A stretch of 33,522 nt of DNA from Rubripirellula sp. (GCA_022425745.1 JAKMEW010000548.1:1-33522); one strand, 5' to 3'. Shown: positions 7,685 to 17,250, counted from the stretch's first letter. The notes: generated by a model not told the origin, from the letters alone. Numbers and translations: made by a program.

Positions 7685-10645
7685 ATGAACCACTTTGAAC
7701 GAGATGCTCTGCGAAGATCTAGAGTTGTCGGGCGGGAGCTTGGATTTGCCTGGTCAGGCCGCGGTTCAGTCGCTAGCTCGATGCGATCGTCTAATGCTCA
7801 AGTCGTTTCGGTTCTTCACTCGCGCTGGCATTTCGACCTGGCAAGGATCGTGGTGATCATCGTTAGCTTAGGTGCGAGTGTCTTGGCATCCGGTTTGGAA
7901 AAACTGGATGCTCAGGAGACACCTGCTAAGTCGCAAGCTGCATCGAACGAAATAGATTTCTTTGAACGGAGAATCCGTCCTCTGCTCGATCGTCATTGTT
8001 TCGAGTGCCACGCGGGCGATGAGCGAGCGGGTGGGTTGCGATTGGATTCAGCAATGGGAGTCTTGAAAGGTGGAGAGACAGGGCCCGCCGTTGTTCCGGG
8101 CGACGTTGAGGAGAGTCTCCTGCTGAAAGCAGTTCGCTATGACGACCCGGAATTCTCGATGCCACCCTCGGGGAAGTTAACAGCTTCTGAGATTTCCGAT
8201 TTAGAACAATGGATTGCAGGCGGAGCATTTGACCCTCGAGAAGCCACGCTTGACGTGCCCACAAAAGATGTTCCCGGGCCTGGAATGTCGATTGCCGAAG
8301 GACTCAAGTTTTGGTCCTTGCAAAGGGTGGTTGAACCAGCGGTTCCAGACACGACAGACCCTTGGATCAAAACACCCATCGATGCTTTTATCTTGGATGC
8401 CTTGGAGGCTGAAGGTCTCAAGCCAGCTCCAAAGGCGAGTCGGGAGGTCCTGATCAAACGGCTCAAGTATGACCTGTTAGGCCTCCCGCCATCGATCGAG
8501 GAAGTTACAGCCTTCGTTAATGACGCTCGACCGGATGCTTACCGACGGCTGGTGGATCGATATCTTTCGTCCGAGCAGTACGGGGTTCGTTGGGGACGGC
8601 ATTGGCTAGACGTTGCACGATACGCTGACAGTAATGGATTGGACGAAAACTTGGCCTTCGGCAATGCTTGGCGGTACCGTGATTACGTGGTTCAGGCATT
8701 CAACTCGGATAAACCATATTCTGATTTTGTTACCGAGCAACTCGCTGGTGACTTGTCGTCTCCCGACAATCGTGATGCGATTACTGCAACGGGTTTCCTG
8801 GTTCTCGGCGCAAAGGTATTGGCCGAGCCCGATCGCGAGAAACTCGAGATGGACACCATCGATGAGCAGTTGGATACGACCGGCAAGGTTTTCTTGGGAA
8901 TGACTCTCGGTTGTGTTCGCTGCCACGATCATAAGTTTGATCCAATAACGCAGGCTGATTACTACGCTCTCGCAGCCGTTTTTAAAAGCACGCGGACGTT
9001 TGGTGAAACGAACACCGGAGCGATTAAGCACTGGAACGAAAAGATATTCGCTGACGAGAAACAGCTCGAAGCTATGAAGGCCGTTGATGAGCAAATCGCT
9101 GCCCTGAATAAAGCGGCTACCGACTTCAAAAATCAAGCTTTCTCCAGGTTGCGTCAGGAGGTCCGAGAGCGGGCTGTCGATTATCTCGTCGAAGCGACTG
9201 CAGTTGATTTGCAGATGTCGTTGACGGAAGTTGCAAAGATCGCGGAGCCAAAAGGTTTGCATCCTCGGGTTCTTTATCATTGTAGGAAACATCTTCAGTT
9301 CCACTCTGAGGAGCCTGTTTTTGCTCCCTGGCATCAGATGAAGGGCGATGACCATGGAATGAAGGTTAGAGATTTTTATCAGGATCGGATGGTCGAAGCT
9401 TCGCGAGATAAAAGCAACGCTGATAAGGAGTCAGCAAGCGAGGAAGTTTCCGATCCGAGTCGGTTTGAAGAAAAGGAATTAGCGGATCTGAAAGCTGCTG
9501 TGATGGATGCGTCAGGGTTTCTTGCTGTGCCTCCCAAACCTGATTTTGCTTTTGATGTTGAAACCTACGCCGAATACGATCATTTGTTGGAGAAGGCGAG
9601 GTTGTTTGAAAGTGCCGCGCCGGACGTGGATTCCGTGATGAGCGTTCAGGACGGCGATGTGGTATCGGAGTTGGCGATTCACGTCCGAGGTAGTCACCGA
9701 AATCTGGGGAAACCAGTCGCGAAGCGAGTTCCTGAGGTGATGCAGGCGGCGGCAGGAGACGTTTCCATCGAGGGAAGTCACAGCGGAAGACTCGAATTGG
9801 CTCGTTGGATGACTTCTGGTCATCATCCGTTAACCTCCCGAGTCCAAGTGAATCGAATTTGGGGTTGGCACTTTGGTGCTGGAATGGTTCGAACCACCGA
9901 GAACTTTGGAGCTCTAGGTTCGCGAGCCTCGCATCCAGAGTTACTTGATTGGCTGGCGTTTCAGTACGTAGAAAACGGGTGGTCCACCAAGCAGTTGCAG
10001 CGGACTATTTTGCTCTCGAGCGTCTACCAGCAAGATTCACGGCATGCAAACTTTGAAACTGCTTCAAATCGCGACCCTGATAACCGATTGCTTTGGAAGT
10101 ATCCAACGCGTCGTTTGGAAGCGGAGCAATTACATGATGCGATCCTTGCAGTGTGCGATCAGCTCGATGAGTCGCTCGATGGCAAGACCGTTCCCCTGAG
10201 GAATCGCCAGTTTGTTTTTAATCACACTTCGGAAGACCATACAAAGTATGAGAGTCTTCGGCGAGCAATCTATTTGCCCATCATCAGGAATAATCTGTAC
10301 ACAACTTTTGAACAATTCGATTTTCCTGATCCCACCATGCCTACCGGTAGTCGATCGGTGACCACGGTTGCACCGCAAGCACTTTTGTTGATGAACTCTC
10401 CGATGGTGGTTGATGCTGCCACGCACTTAGCCAAGCGGCTCGTGAGTCGTTCACTAAGTGAGGCGTCAAGGATTGAAAAAGGTTTTCAATGCGTGTTAGG
10501 CAGGAAGCCAGAGGCATGGGAGACAGATGCGTCGATCCAATTGCTGAATCGTGTTAAGAGTCAATCAAGCGAAGATCCGATCCTGCAATGGTCCGTCTTG
10601 TTTCAAAGTTTGCTGGCTACCAACGAGTTCATTTACATCCAATAG
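7685..10645 (+). CDS. PSCyt1-DUF1549-DUF1553 protein, long form
   Basis: A 986-residue planctomycete surface/periplasmic protein. The ATG at 7685 directly follows an in-frame TTG; a later ATG at 7781 sits closer to the hydrophobic segment (ARIVVIIVSLGASVLASG), so the true start may be downstream. Domain order is: PSCyt1 (PF07635) with a heme motif CFECH near residues 105-109 and a likely axial Met in the SMPPSGKL segment near 160; DUF1549 from about 215, including GRHWLDVARYADSNG and a second CxxCH (CVRCHDHKFDP, residues 410-414); a helical charged spacer; then DUF1553 from about 690 (SRVQVNRIWGWHFGAGMVRT, TENFGALGSRASHPELLDW, LLSSVYQQDSR, PTRRLEAEQLHDAIL). Such proteins are nearly always followed by a DUF1501 gene, as here after 18 bases. 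A role as a heme protein in surface oxidation of polymers is suspected but unproven. Confidence 0.94.
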   Translation: MNHFERDALRRSRVVGRELGFAWSGRGSVASSMRSSNAQVVSVLHSRWHFDLARIVVIIVSLGASVLASGLEKLDAQETPAKSQAASNEIDFFERRIRPLLDRHCFECHAGDERAGGLRLDSAMGVLKGGETGPAVVPGDVEESLLLKAVRYDDPEFSMPPSGKLTASEISDLEQWIAGGAFDPREATLDVPTKDVPGPGMSIAEGLKFWSLQRVVEPAVPDTTDPWIKTPIDAFILDALEAEGLKPAPKASREVLIKRLKYDLLGLPPSIEEVTAFVNDARPDAYRRLVDRYLSSEQYGVRWGRHWLDVARYADSNGLDENLAFGNAWRYRDYVVQAFNSDKPYSDFVTEQLAGDLSSPDNRDAITATGFLVLGAKVLAEPDREKLEMDTIDEQLDTTGKVFLGMTLGCVRCHDHKFDPITQADYYALAAVFKSTRTFGETNTGAIKHWNEKIFADEKQLEAMKAVDEQIAALNKAATDFKNQAFSRLRQEVRERAVDYLVEATAVDLQMSLTEVAKIAEPKGLHPRVLYHCRKHLQFHSEEPVFAPWHQMKGDDHGMKVRDFYQDRMVEASRDKSNADKESASEEVSDPSRFEEKELADLKAAVMDASGFLAVPPKPDFAFDVETYAEYDHLLEKARLFESAAPDVDSVMSVQDGDVVSELAIHVRGSHRNLGKPVAKRVPEVMQAAAGDVSIEGSHSGRLELARWMTSGHHPLTSRVQVNRIWGWHFGAGMVRTTENFGALGSRASHPELLDWLAFQYVENGWSTKQLQRTILLSSVYQQDSRHANFETASNRDPDNRLLWKYPTRRLEAEQLHDAILAVCDQLDESLDGKTVPLRNRQFVFNHTSEDHTKYESLRRAIYLPIIRNNLYTTFEQFDFPDPTMPTGSRSVTTVAPQALLLMNSPMVVDAATHLAKRLVSRSLSEASRIEKGFQCVLGRKPEAWETDASIQLLNRVKSQSSEDPILQWSVLFQSLLATNEFIYIQ

Positions 10646-10663
10646 AAAAAGGTGGCGTTTTTA

Positions 10664-12181
10664 ATGAGGGGTGTGAAGAAAAATTTGCCGAGCATGTTTG
10701 GGACGCGTCGCGAATTGCTGCGAAGCAGTGCGGTAGGTTTTGGACAATTAGCGTTCGCTTCGTTGCTGCATCAAGTTGCGACTGCAGATGATGTAGGGAA
10801 GTCGGAGGCGGGTTCGAACATAGATTCTGCGCCGGGAAGTAGTTCAACGGGAAGCGGTTCAACGGGAAGCGGTTCAACGGGGGGGCAGAGGCTGGGAGCG
10901 AGAGGGCCACATCACACACCTCGCGCAAAGCGTGTTGTTTTTCTCTTCATGAAGGGTGGGCCATCTCATGTCGACACTTTTGATCCGAAGCCACTGTTGG
11001 ATCGCGATCACGGAAAGCCACTTCCTTTTCCACTTCCCCGTGTGACCTTTGCAAAACAGGGTAACCTGTTGCGATCCCCATGGAAGTTCAAGCAGCATGG
11101 CGAAAGTGGTTTGCCCGTTAGTTCTTTGTTTCCAAATGTTGCAAAGCATGTCGATGAACTCTGCGTTCTGCGCTCGGTGCATGGAACCAATCCGGCACAT
11201 GGTGGAGCTCTGTTGAAATTGCATACGGGTAGCGATCAATTTGTTCGGCCGAGCATGGGGTCCTGGGTTACGTACGGTCTCGGGACGGACAATGAAAACC
11301 TGCCAACGTTTGTAACCATTTGTCCGACGCTGGCGCACGGCGGAGTGAACAACTGGGGGGCGGCGTTTTTACCTGCTGACTGCCAGGGAACGCCAATCGG
11401 GAACGCATCGATTTCCTCGACCAACGCAACGGTCAAGCACATATCCAATTCGCAGTTGTCGAAAGAGGCTCAACGAAAGCAGCTCGATTTCATTGCCATG
11501 CTCAACGGAAAGCACTTGGAACAGTACCCCGATGAATCCATGCTTGAGTCAAGGCTGAATTCCTTCGAACTTGCATTTCGAATGCAACGTTCAATGCCTG
11601 AGATACAATCGTTGAATGTGGAAACGCAGGCCACACAGCATCTTTATGGAATTGATGATCCGGTGACCGAAGATTTTGGCCGACAATGCTTGATGGCACG
11701 CCGTCTATTGGAGCGTGGGGTTCGCTTTGTGCAGGTGACTCATAGCGATAGCGAGGTGCAGTGGGATCAACACAGTAACCTATACCACGGGCATACCAAG
11801 AATTCTGCCGAGGTAGACAAGCCAATCGCTGGCTTCCTCGCGGATTTAAAGCAGCGAGGTTTGTTGGAAGACACCTTGGTGCTTTGGGGTGGCGAGTTTG
11901 GAAGGACTCCCACCGCGCAGGGAACGAATGGTCGAGATCATAATCCGCATGGATTCACGATGTGGATGGCCGGCGGCGGTGTTAAAGGTGGCCATGCTTA
12001 TGGCGCGACCGATGACTACGGTTATTACGCAACTGAAAACAAAATGCACGTTCATGATCTTCACGCCACGCTCTTGCATCTGATGGGTCTCGACCACGAG
12101 CGATTGACCTTTCGGCATGCAGGAAGAGACTTTCGCTTAACTGATGTTGCGGGTCGAGTTGCGACTGATATTTTGGCATGA
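10664..12181 (+). CDS. DUF1501 family protein, Tat-exported
   Basis: A 505-residue DUF1501 protein. The ATG at 10664 is chosen over an in-frame GTG at 10652 because a Shine-Dalgarno-like AAGGTGG ends eight bases before it. A Tat motif is present (Arg15-Arg16 in GTRRELLRSSAVGFG). Next comes a Ser-Gly-Thr linker built from a 15-base tandem repeat, then the DUF1501 core: RVVFLFMKGGPSHVDTFDPKP, HGGALLKLHTGS, GRQCLMARRLLERGVRFVQV, LVLWGGEFGRTPTAQG, GRDHNPHGFTMWMAGGGVKGG. The fold is related to alkaline phosphatase/sulfatase enzymes, but no reaction has been assigned to the family. It belongs to the GGPSHVDTFDPKP subgroup, unlike the two other DUF1501 proteins in the window. It lies between the long-form PSCyt1-DUF1549 gene and phoD, and the three probably form one transcript. 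Confidence 0.93.
   Translation: MRGVKKNLPSMFGTRRELLRSSAVGFGQLAFASLLHQVATADDVGKSEAGSNIDSAPGSSSTGSGSTGSGSTGGQRLGARGPHHTPRAKRVVFLFMKGGPSHVDTFDPKPLLDRDHGKPLPFPLPRVTFAKQGNLLRSPWKFKQHGESGLPVSSLFPNVAKHVDELCVLRSVHGTNPAHGGALLKLHTGSDQFVRPSMGSWVTYGLGTDNENLPTFVTICPTLAHGGVNNWGAAFLPADCQGTPIGNASISSTNATVKHISNSQLSKEAQRKQLDFIAMLNGKHLEQYPDESMLESRLNSFELAFRMQRSMPEIQSLNVETQATQHLYGIDDPVTEDFGRQCLMARRLLERGVRFVQVTHSDSEVQWDQHSNLYHGHTKNSAEVDKPIAGFLADLKQRGLLEDTLVLWGGEFGRTPTAQGTNGRDHNPHGFTMWMAGGGVKGGHAYGATDDYGYYATENKMHVHDLHATLLHLMGLDHERLTFRHAGRDFRLTDVAGRVATDILA
10841..10885 (+). repeat. 15-bp tandem repeat encoding a Ser-Gly-Thr linker
   Basis: Three head-to-tail copies of a 15-base unit close to GGTTCAACGGGAAGC lie inside the DUF1501 gene. 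The unit keeps the frame and encodes a GSTGS-type linker between the Tat signal and the folded domain. The middle copy is exact; the first differs at its first base and the last in its final bases. In-frame repeats of this size can change copy number by slippage without breaking the gene. Confidence 0.85.
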
Positions 12182-12221
12182 CGGCCAATGGCAAGGTGGA
12201 CAAGTTCACGGGGATTGATTG

Positions 12222-13826
12222 ATGACAGATTTTTATTTTCCGATGTCTCGAAAGCGTGATCGATTTATCCCTGGGCGATACGGAATTGAGAGAAGGGAAT
12301 TTCTGCGTTACGTTGCTGCTGTTTCTGCAATCCCCTTTCTGCCTCTTCAGTCGCAAGAGCCTGTTGTCAAAAGCCCGCGATTCGCGGCCGATCCCTTTTC
12401 GTTGGGTGTCTCTTCCGGTGACCCGACATCGGACGGCGTCGTTCTTTGGACTCGACTTGCCGCCGGGCCAGTTGATATCAGCGGGTTACCAAAGCAGCCT
12501 GTCGAAGTGCGATGGGAGATTTCCGAAGACGAAGGATTTTCATCGATTGCCAAAAAAGGAACGGTAGTCGCACTGCCTCAATTGGGTCACTCCGTGCATG
12601 TTGAGGTAGATGGCTTGGAGCCATGGCGTTGGTACTTTTACCGTTTTCATGCGGGGGATGCGACCAGTCCGGTAGGGCGTACGCGCACAGCCCCCAGAGC
12701 GGAAATGATGCCCGAAGAGTTGCGTTTCGCTTTCACGTCGTGCCAGCATTTTGAAACTGGTTATTTCAATGGCTACAGCCACATGAATCAGGAGGATTTT
12801 GACCTCGTGGTTCATCTCGGAGATTACATCTATGAATATGCCGGTCGTGATAAACTGCCACGTAAACATCTCGGTGGTGAACTGCATACGCTCGACGACT
12901 ATCGTCAGCGGTATGCTCAATACCGAACAGACGATCAACTCCGTGAAGCCCACCGTTTATTTCCTTGGCTTGTAACCTGGGATGACCATGAGTTTGATAA
13001 CAACTATGCAGGGCTCGTTTCAGAGGAGGACGGTGTTTCACCGGAGGTGTTCCTTGCTCGCAGAATGAACGCCTATCAAGCCTATTATGAGTTCATGCCA
13101 CTGCGGCGTCGGTCGTTTCCGTCTGGGTCAGATATGAAGCTATATCGTCGCTGTCGGTATGGTCGACTCGCTAATTTTCACGTGCTTGATACGAGGCAAT
13201 ATCGAACGGATCAACCAAACGGTGATCATCAAAAGCCGATGACTGGGAAGGTGTTTGATGCCAACACCACCATGCTCGGGGAGGATCAGGAACATTGGCT
13301 GATGTCAGGTCTAACGCGATCAGATGCCACTTGGAATGTTCTCGCTCAGCAGGTGATGATGGCGCCCCTGAATCGTGGCGATTTGGAATTGCCAAAGTAC
13401 AGCATGGATCAGTGGCCGGGATACGAATTTAGTCGGCGACGCCTGCTTCGTTTCATGCACGAACGATCAGTTCCCAATCCCGTGGTGCTGACCGGTGATA
13501 TTCACGTCAACTGGGTGAATGATTTGCAGCTTGATTTCGAGGATCCAGATTCACCGCTTGTGGGTACGGAACTGGTTGGCACTTCGATGACTTCGGGTGG
13601 AAATGGCGGTAACGTTATCAAAGAATATGAGCGAGCTCGCGATCAGAACTCCTTTGTAAAGTGGTATAACTCGAACCGCGGTTACGTTTCATGCACACTC
13701 ACTCCTAGTGAGTGGATCACGAAATATCAGGTCACGCCGATTGTGGATCGTCTTGGTTCGCCGATGCACACAGCAGCCAGTTTTCGCATTGAAAACGGCA
13801 AACCGGGTGCACAGAAAATTGGTTAG
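12222..13826 (+). CDS. phoD: PhoD-like alkaline phosphatase/phosphodiesterase, Tat-exported
   Basis: A 534-residue PhoD-family enzyme, which releases phosphate from phosphomono- and diesters outside the cytoplasm. The N-terminal PhoD domain is seen in FSLGVSSGDPTSDGVVLWTR. The metallophosphatase core gives FAFTSCQ, VVHLGDYIYEY, TWDDHEFDNN and a late LTGDIHVNW, which together supply the metal ligands. A Tat motif (Arg25-Arg26 in IERREFLRY) matches the known Tat dependence of PhoD; the ATG at 12222 follows an in-frame TTG, and another ATG at 12243 is possible. The gene starts 40 bases after the DUF1501 stop, so phosphate release may be co-expressed with that pair. Its stop codon overlaps that of the convergent sulfatase gene by 4 bases. 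The length and motif set are normal for the family. Confidence 0.93.
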   Translation: MTDFYFPMSRKRDRFIPGRYGIERREFLRYVAAVSAIPFLPLQSQEPVVKSPRFAADPFSLGVSSGDPTSDGVVLWTRLAAGPVDISGLPKQPVEVRWEISEDEGFSSIAKKGTVVALPQLGHSVHVEVDGLEPWRWYFYRFHAGDATSPVGRTRTAPRAEMMPEELRFAFTSCQHFETGYFNGYSHMNQEDFDLVVHLGDYIYEYAGRDKLPRKHLGGELHTLDDYRQRYAQYRTDDQLREAHRLFPWLVTWDDHEFDNNYAGLVSEEDGVSPEVFLARRMNAYQAYYEFMPLRRRSFPSGSDMKLYRRCRYGRLANFHVLDTRQYRTDQPNGDHQKPMTGKVFDANTTMLGEDQEHWLMSGLTRSDATWNVLAQQVMMAPLNRGDLELPKYSMDQWPGYEFSRRRLLRFMHERSVPNPVVLTGDIHVNWVNDLQLDFEDPDSPLVGTELVGTSMTSGGNGGNVIKEYERARDQNSFVKWYNSNRGYVSCTLTPSEWITKYQVTPIVDRLGSPMHTAASFRIENGKPGAQKIG

Positions 13827-15427
13827 CGAGAGATCTCTTTTGTTGCGGGCAGGTGATCGGCCATGCCAGCATCGGTTCGATGAAGTTCATTGACTGTGGA
13901 TTGACGCATTTTCTGAAGTCTGCGTTGATGAATCTTTTTTGCCGCCAAGTTGTGTAGTTCGTGTGGATCTTTATCAAGGTTGTAGAGCTCTTCCGTTTCA
14001 CCATCGATTAGATTTCTGATGTATTTGAATTTTCCCTCGGCAAGCATGACGTACCACGGGACGCCGGGCCCATGGTAGAGACGAGGGTCGTCCTTGGTTG
14101 GTATCTCGTTCGTGTCGCTCCCGTAGATCTTGCCGGTGTGGACGAGCATGGCTGGCGATTGTCTTTGGGTTGTGCTTGATTCAAACAGTGGCGTCAGGTC
14201 TTCGCCGTGCATTTTCCATGGTAGAGGTACCTTTGCATTCGCGAGAATCGTTGGTGCGATATCGACACCACTGACCGGATTGCTGATCACTCGACCAGCG
14301 GATTGTTTTTGGTGCTCGCGCGTCGGGCGGATGATCAGTGGCGCTTCAACGGTTGCTCGATAAGGTGCTACCTTGCTTTTGAATCCATGCTGTCCCCACG
14401 CAAAACCTTGATCAGAGGTGAAGATAATCAGTGTGTTCTGGTCTTGGCCCGAGTCTTGAAGTACTTGAAGGATTCTGCCAACGCCCTCGTCAATCCCCAA
14501 TACACCTTGATGGTATTGCCGTATCCAGTCTTTGAGTGAACGACCGGGGATGTCCTTCATGCCTACCGGTGAGACATCTCTTGTTTTTCTTTCCACGGGC
14601 TGACCATCTTCTCCCGGTTGCCAGTGCTGCATTTCCTGAACGTAACGAGGCTTCCCCTTTCTTGGTGGATAGACGTCCCATGGGGTTGGGATTTCGAGAT
14701 CAGGGTAGGCGTCGAGATGGCGATTGGCAGGTGTGAAGGGGCCATGCACCGCACCGTAGCAGAGCCAAAGGTACCAAGGTTGCTCAGATTGCTTTTCTCG
14801 TTCGATGAAGTCAATTGCCCAATTGGTGTAGTTGTCAGTGGAGTAGCCCTCGGTCATCAGGGCCGGGCCGCCATCGGTGCTGATCAGTTGGTTGTCGTAG
14901 TAATTAGGTGCGTTGTCTGGATGGCCAGGCCGGTTCCACACTCGCTGATGATCCCAATCTCGACCGAATCCGGTGTCCCTCCCCGTGTGCCATTTGCCGA
15001 TGTGTGCGGTGGTGTATCCATGCTGACGTAAAACACTCGGCCAAAAGCGGCATAGATCCGGGTTGTAAGTGCTGCCGGGGTAGTCGCCCTCCATTCGCAT
15101 CGATTCAATGCCGTGTTGGTGTAAACCTGTCAGCATGGACGCACGAGAAGGCATGCACCATGCTCCGATATATGCATGTTCAAACCGTACGCCGTTTTTT
15201 GCGAGTCGATCAATGTTCGGGGTCTTAACCCACGAGTATGCGTCCGTGTAACAAGCAACGGTTCGGTAGGATTGATCATCCGTGTAGATGAAAAGGATGT
15301 TGGGCCGTTCGTCGTGTTTGCTGTCGGTGGAACCAGTCGCCGGTGTGGCGATGTTGATTGGATCTGCACACAATCCAGTTGATTGAAGAATTAAGCTGAA
15401 CGCGAACGCGTATAACTTCCAAGCCAT
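13823..15427 (-). CDS. Type I sulfatase, exported
   Basis: A 534-residue sulfatase. The ATG at 15427 is preferred since a signal peptide follows (WKLYAFAFSLILQSTGLCA); an ATG at 15529 would place the signal deep inside the protein. The N-terminal half has RPNILFIYTDDQSYRTVACY (metal Asp-Asp) and the intact formylglycine motif CMPSRASMLTG with Cys91, followed by LHQHGI, GKWHTGRDTGFGRDWD, and then IFTSDQGFAWGQHGF (metal Asp with Gln). The C-terminal part has the LYNLDKDPHELHNLA segment common in sulfatases. It should hydrolyse sulfate esters of a carbohydrate, but the substrate class cannot be set by eye. It lies downstream of the sulfatase at 15569 on the same strand, separated by 141 bases, and collides tail-to-tail with phoD. 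Confidence 0.93.
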   Translation of the reverse strand: MAWKLYAFAFSLILQSTGLCADPINIATPATGSTDSKHDERPNILFIYTDDQSYRTVACYTDAYSWVKTPNIDRLAKNGVRFEHAYIGAWCMPSRASMLTGLHQHGIESMRMEGDYPGSTYNPDLCRFWPSVLRQHGYTTAHIGKWHTGRDTGFGRDWDHQRVWNRPGHPDNAPNYYDNQLISTDGGPALMTEGYSTDNYTNWAIDFIEREKQSEQPWYLWLCYGAVHGPFTPANRHLDAYPDLEIPTPWDVYPPRKGKPRYVQEMQHWQPGEDGQPVERKTRDVSPVGMKDIPGRSLKDWIRQYHQGVLGIDEGVGRILQVLQDSGQDQNTLIIFTSDQGFAWGQHGFKSKVAPYRATVEAPLIIRPTREHQKQSAGRVISNPVSGVDIAPTILANAKVPLPWKMHGEDLTPLFESSTTQRQSPAMLVHTGKIYGSDTNEIPTKDDPRLYHGPGVPWYVMLAEGKFKYIRNLIDGETEELYNLDKDPHELHNLAAKKIHQRRLQKMRQSTVNELHRTDAGMADHLPATKEISR

Positions 15428-15568
15428 CTTCGATAGGATCCAATTGGTTGCGATACTGACCGCTCCTTCGAGATAGCTGTCAATTGCAAGGATGGTGATC
15501 GGTAATCGCATTGTGGTGTGATTGATCATTCTGAAAAGTTAGATGTTTTGTTTTGGGGCGTACCGATA

Positions 15569-16999
15569 TTAGCGTACGTTTGCATGATAGTCCTCACCCT
15601 GCCAGCTTCTCAGCACGGATCTCTGCCACTGTTCTAGCGCCGATCGCATCGCTGCCGCTCTGTCTGCGTTTTGTTGGGCTAGATTCTTGGTTTCCATTGG
15701 GTCATCGACAAGGTTGTATAGTTCGGTTTGCACGACATCGTTGGTTTCGATGCGGTGTAGTTTCCAAGGCCATGCATTCCAGGCGGCATGACCGCTCAAC
15801 TGATTCAGATCGCGTTTGGGAAAATCTTTCACGTTCTTCAGGACTCGATCTGAATGTGGATTTGGTCTTCCACTTGCTTTGGCTTCCATCAGTTCGCGTA
15901 TCACACGATCACTGTAAGTAGCCTGCCCTGCTTCGTAGCCGTGCCAAAATCCCATGGGTTTCGTGCGTTGGCTTTTTTCGCCGCGCAGGATGGGTAAGAG
16001 GTCGATGCCATCAAGGTACGGCTGGTCATCAAGTGAGCAGTTCGCAATCGCGGCGAGCGTAGGATAAAAATCGGATGAATGAGCGGGGGTGTCGATGGTT
16101 TGCGGTTTGAAGTGGCTGGGCCATTCGAAGATTGTTGGGACGCGAAGTCCGCCTTCGTAAATACTTCCTTTCTTCGCCCGGCCACCCGAGGATTCCGTGA
16201 CGAGACCACCATTGTCGCTGGTGTAAATCAGCAAGGTGTCTTTATCCATACCCCACTCTCGCAATGCTGTCCGCAACCGACCTACTTGTTGGTCAAGCAG
16301 AGTGATTTCACGAAAGTAGCCCGGTTTTTTTGTGGCTTGGTCGTTGTAAAGCGTCGAGGCATCCGACGTTGCGGTAGGGATTTCTCGCTGAGGATCATGA
16401 GGTGACGGGAACCACGTGATCGCTAGGATCGGCGAATCTGTATCCTTGTGTCGTCGGATAAAATCGATGGTCGCATCCATGGTGATCACTGAGCCTTGAC
16501 CTTTGATCTGTTTGTACTCTCCGTTATGGCTCAGGTATGGATCGAGGTCAAAGAAGTTTAGTCCCGAGAGCCATTCGTCGAAGCCAGCCTGTCCTGGGCA
16601 CGTTGGGCTTTGCGGTTGCACGGATCCGATGTGCCACTTGCCAAAATGTCCGGTCTTGTAGCCAAGAGACTTCAGTCGTTCGGCGATGGTGATTTCATTT
16701 GGCCGCATGTAGTGACCATGATTTGGGACGTTGCAGCGAAACGGATGGCGGCCGGTCATCACACTCGCTCTGGTTGGCGAACAGACCGGAGCACTGGCGT
16801 AGAATCGGCTCATCACAACACCGTTTTGTGACATCTCGTTGAGATTCGGCGTCTGAACAAACGGATGCCCCGTGAATCCGGTGTCGCCGTATCCATGGTC
16901 ATCTGCCATCACCAAAACAATATTAGGCTGTTTGGCGTGAGCATTTTGCGAGATTGCGGCGCCGAGCAAGAGGATCGCGATCAGCCTGGTGGGATTCAT
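15569..16999 (-). CDS. Type I sulfatase (arylsulfatase A-like), exported
   Basis: A 476-residue sulfatase starting at the ATG at 16999, which opens a clean signal peptide (NPTRLIAILLLGAAISQNAHA). The frame reaches an ATG at 17095, but that would add a 32-residue basic extension. Diagnostic features are QPNIVLVMADDHGYGDTG (metal Asp-Asp), the intact formylglycine motif CSPTRASVMTG with Cys73, HFGKWHIG, and YTSDNGGLVTES (metal Asp-Asn), with the usual LYNLVDDPMETKNLA near the C-terminus. GH-like neighbours (sialidase and DUF1080 divergently downstream, another sulfatase in tandem) suggest action on a sulfated glycan. Its upstream side is the structured 452-base divergent region shared with the small DUF1080 gene. 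Confidence 0.94.
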   Translation of the reverse strand: MNPTRLIAILLLGAAISQNAHAKQPNIVLVMADDHGYGDTGFTGHPFVQTPNLNEMSQNGVVMSRFYASAPVCSPTRASVMTGRHPFRCNVPNHGHYMRPNEITIAERLKSLGYKTGHFGKWHIGSVQPQSPTCPGQAGFDEWLSGLNFFDLDPYLSHNGEYKQIKGQGSVITMDATIDFIRRHKDTDSPILAITWFPSPHDPQREIPTATSDASTLYNDQATKKPGYFREITLLDQQVGRLRTALREWGMDKDTLLIYTSDNGGLVTESSGGRAKKGSIYEGGLRVPTIFEWPSHFKPQTIDTPAHSSDFYPTLAAIANCSLDDQPYLDGIDLLPILRGEKSQRTKPMGFWHGYEAGQATYSDRVIRELMEAKASGRPNPHSDRVLKNVKDFPKRDLNQLSGHAAWNAWPWKLHRIETNDVVQTELYNLVDDPMETKNLAQQNADRAAAMRSALEQWQRSVLRSWQGEDYHANVR

Positions 17000-17133
17000 T
17001 CGCTGTTTATGCCGAATTCGAATCGATCGCTGTTGGTGTTGCAATGTTGAGCGGCGAGGTTTTTTGACGACAATGCGAGGCGGGTTTAGGGACATTGGGA
17101 CGCATCCGAGAGCAAAGTGTGGAATCCGGAGCG

Positions 17134-17145
17134 GTTAATATTAAC
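17134..17145. promoter_or_regulatory. Perfect 12-base palindrome, possible operator
   Basis: GTTAATATTAAC reads the same on both strands. It lies 135 bases upstream of the chosen sulfatase start and about 40 upstream of the alternative one, a position suited to a dimeric regulator. No regulator gene is nearby and no second copy was noticed, so the assignment is tentative. Confidence 0.35.
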
Positions 17146-17217
17146 AGGTTCTCTGCTTGCTATTCGGTTCGATCTAGGTTTCGTAGTTCGATCGAATCCG
17201 TTGTGGAATTCTCTGAA

Positions 17218-17250
17218 TACTAGGGATACTGGAGGGGATACTCGAGGGGA
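17218..17250. repeat. Short purine-rich tandem repeat
   Basis: Two 12-base units, TACTGGAGGGGA and TACTCGAGGGGA, stand head to tail and are preceded by a shortened copy, TACTAGGGA. They lie in the middle of the divergent control region. They could be binding sites for a regulator or simple slippage products; nothing in the sequence decides between these. Confidence 0.6.

Noticed and set aside
8606-9355. Long minus-strand open frame (about 250 codons) inside the PSCyt1-DUF1549 gene
   Set aside because: It lies wholly antisense to a well-supported gene and its translation has no family features; it reflects codon bias of the real gene.
15478-15483. Perfect minus-strand TTGACA upstream of the sulfatase at 13823-15427
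   Set aside because: No acceptable -10 hexamer occurs 16-18 bases downstream, so a promoter is not claimed.
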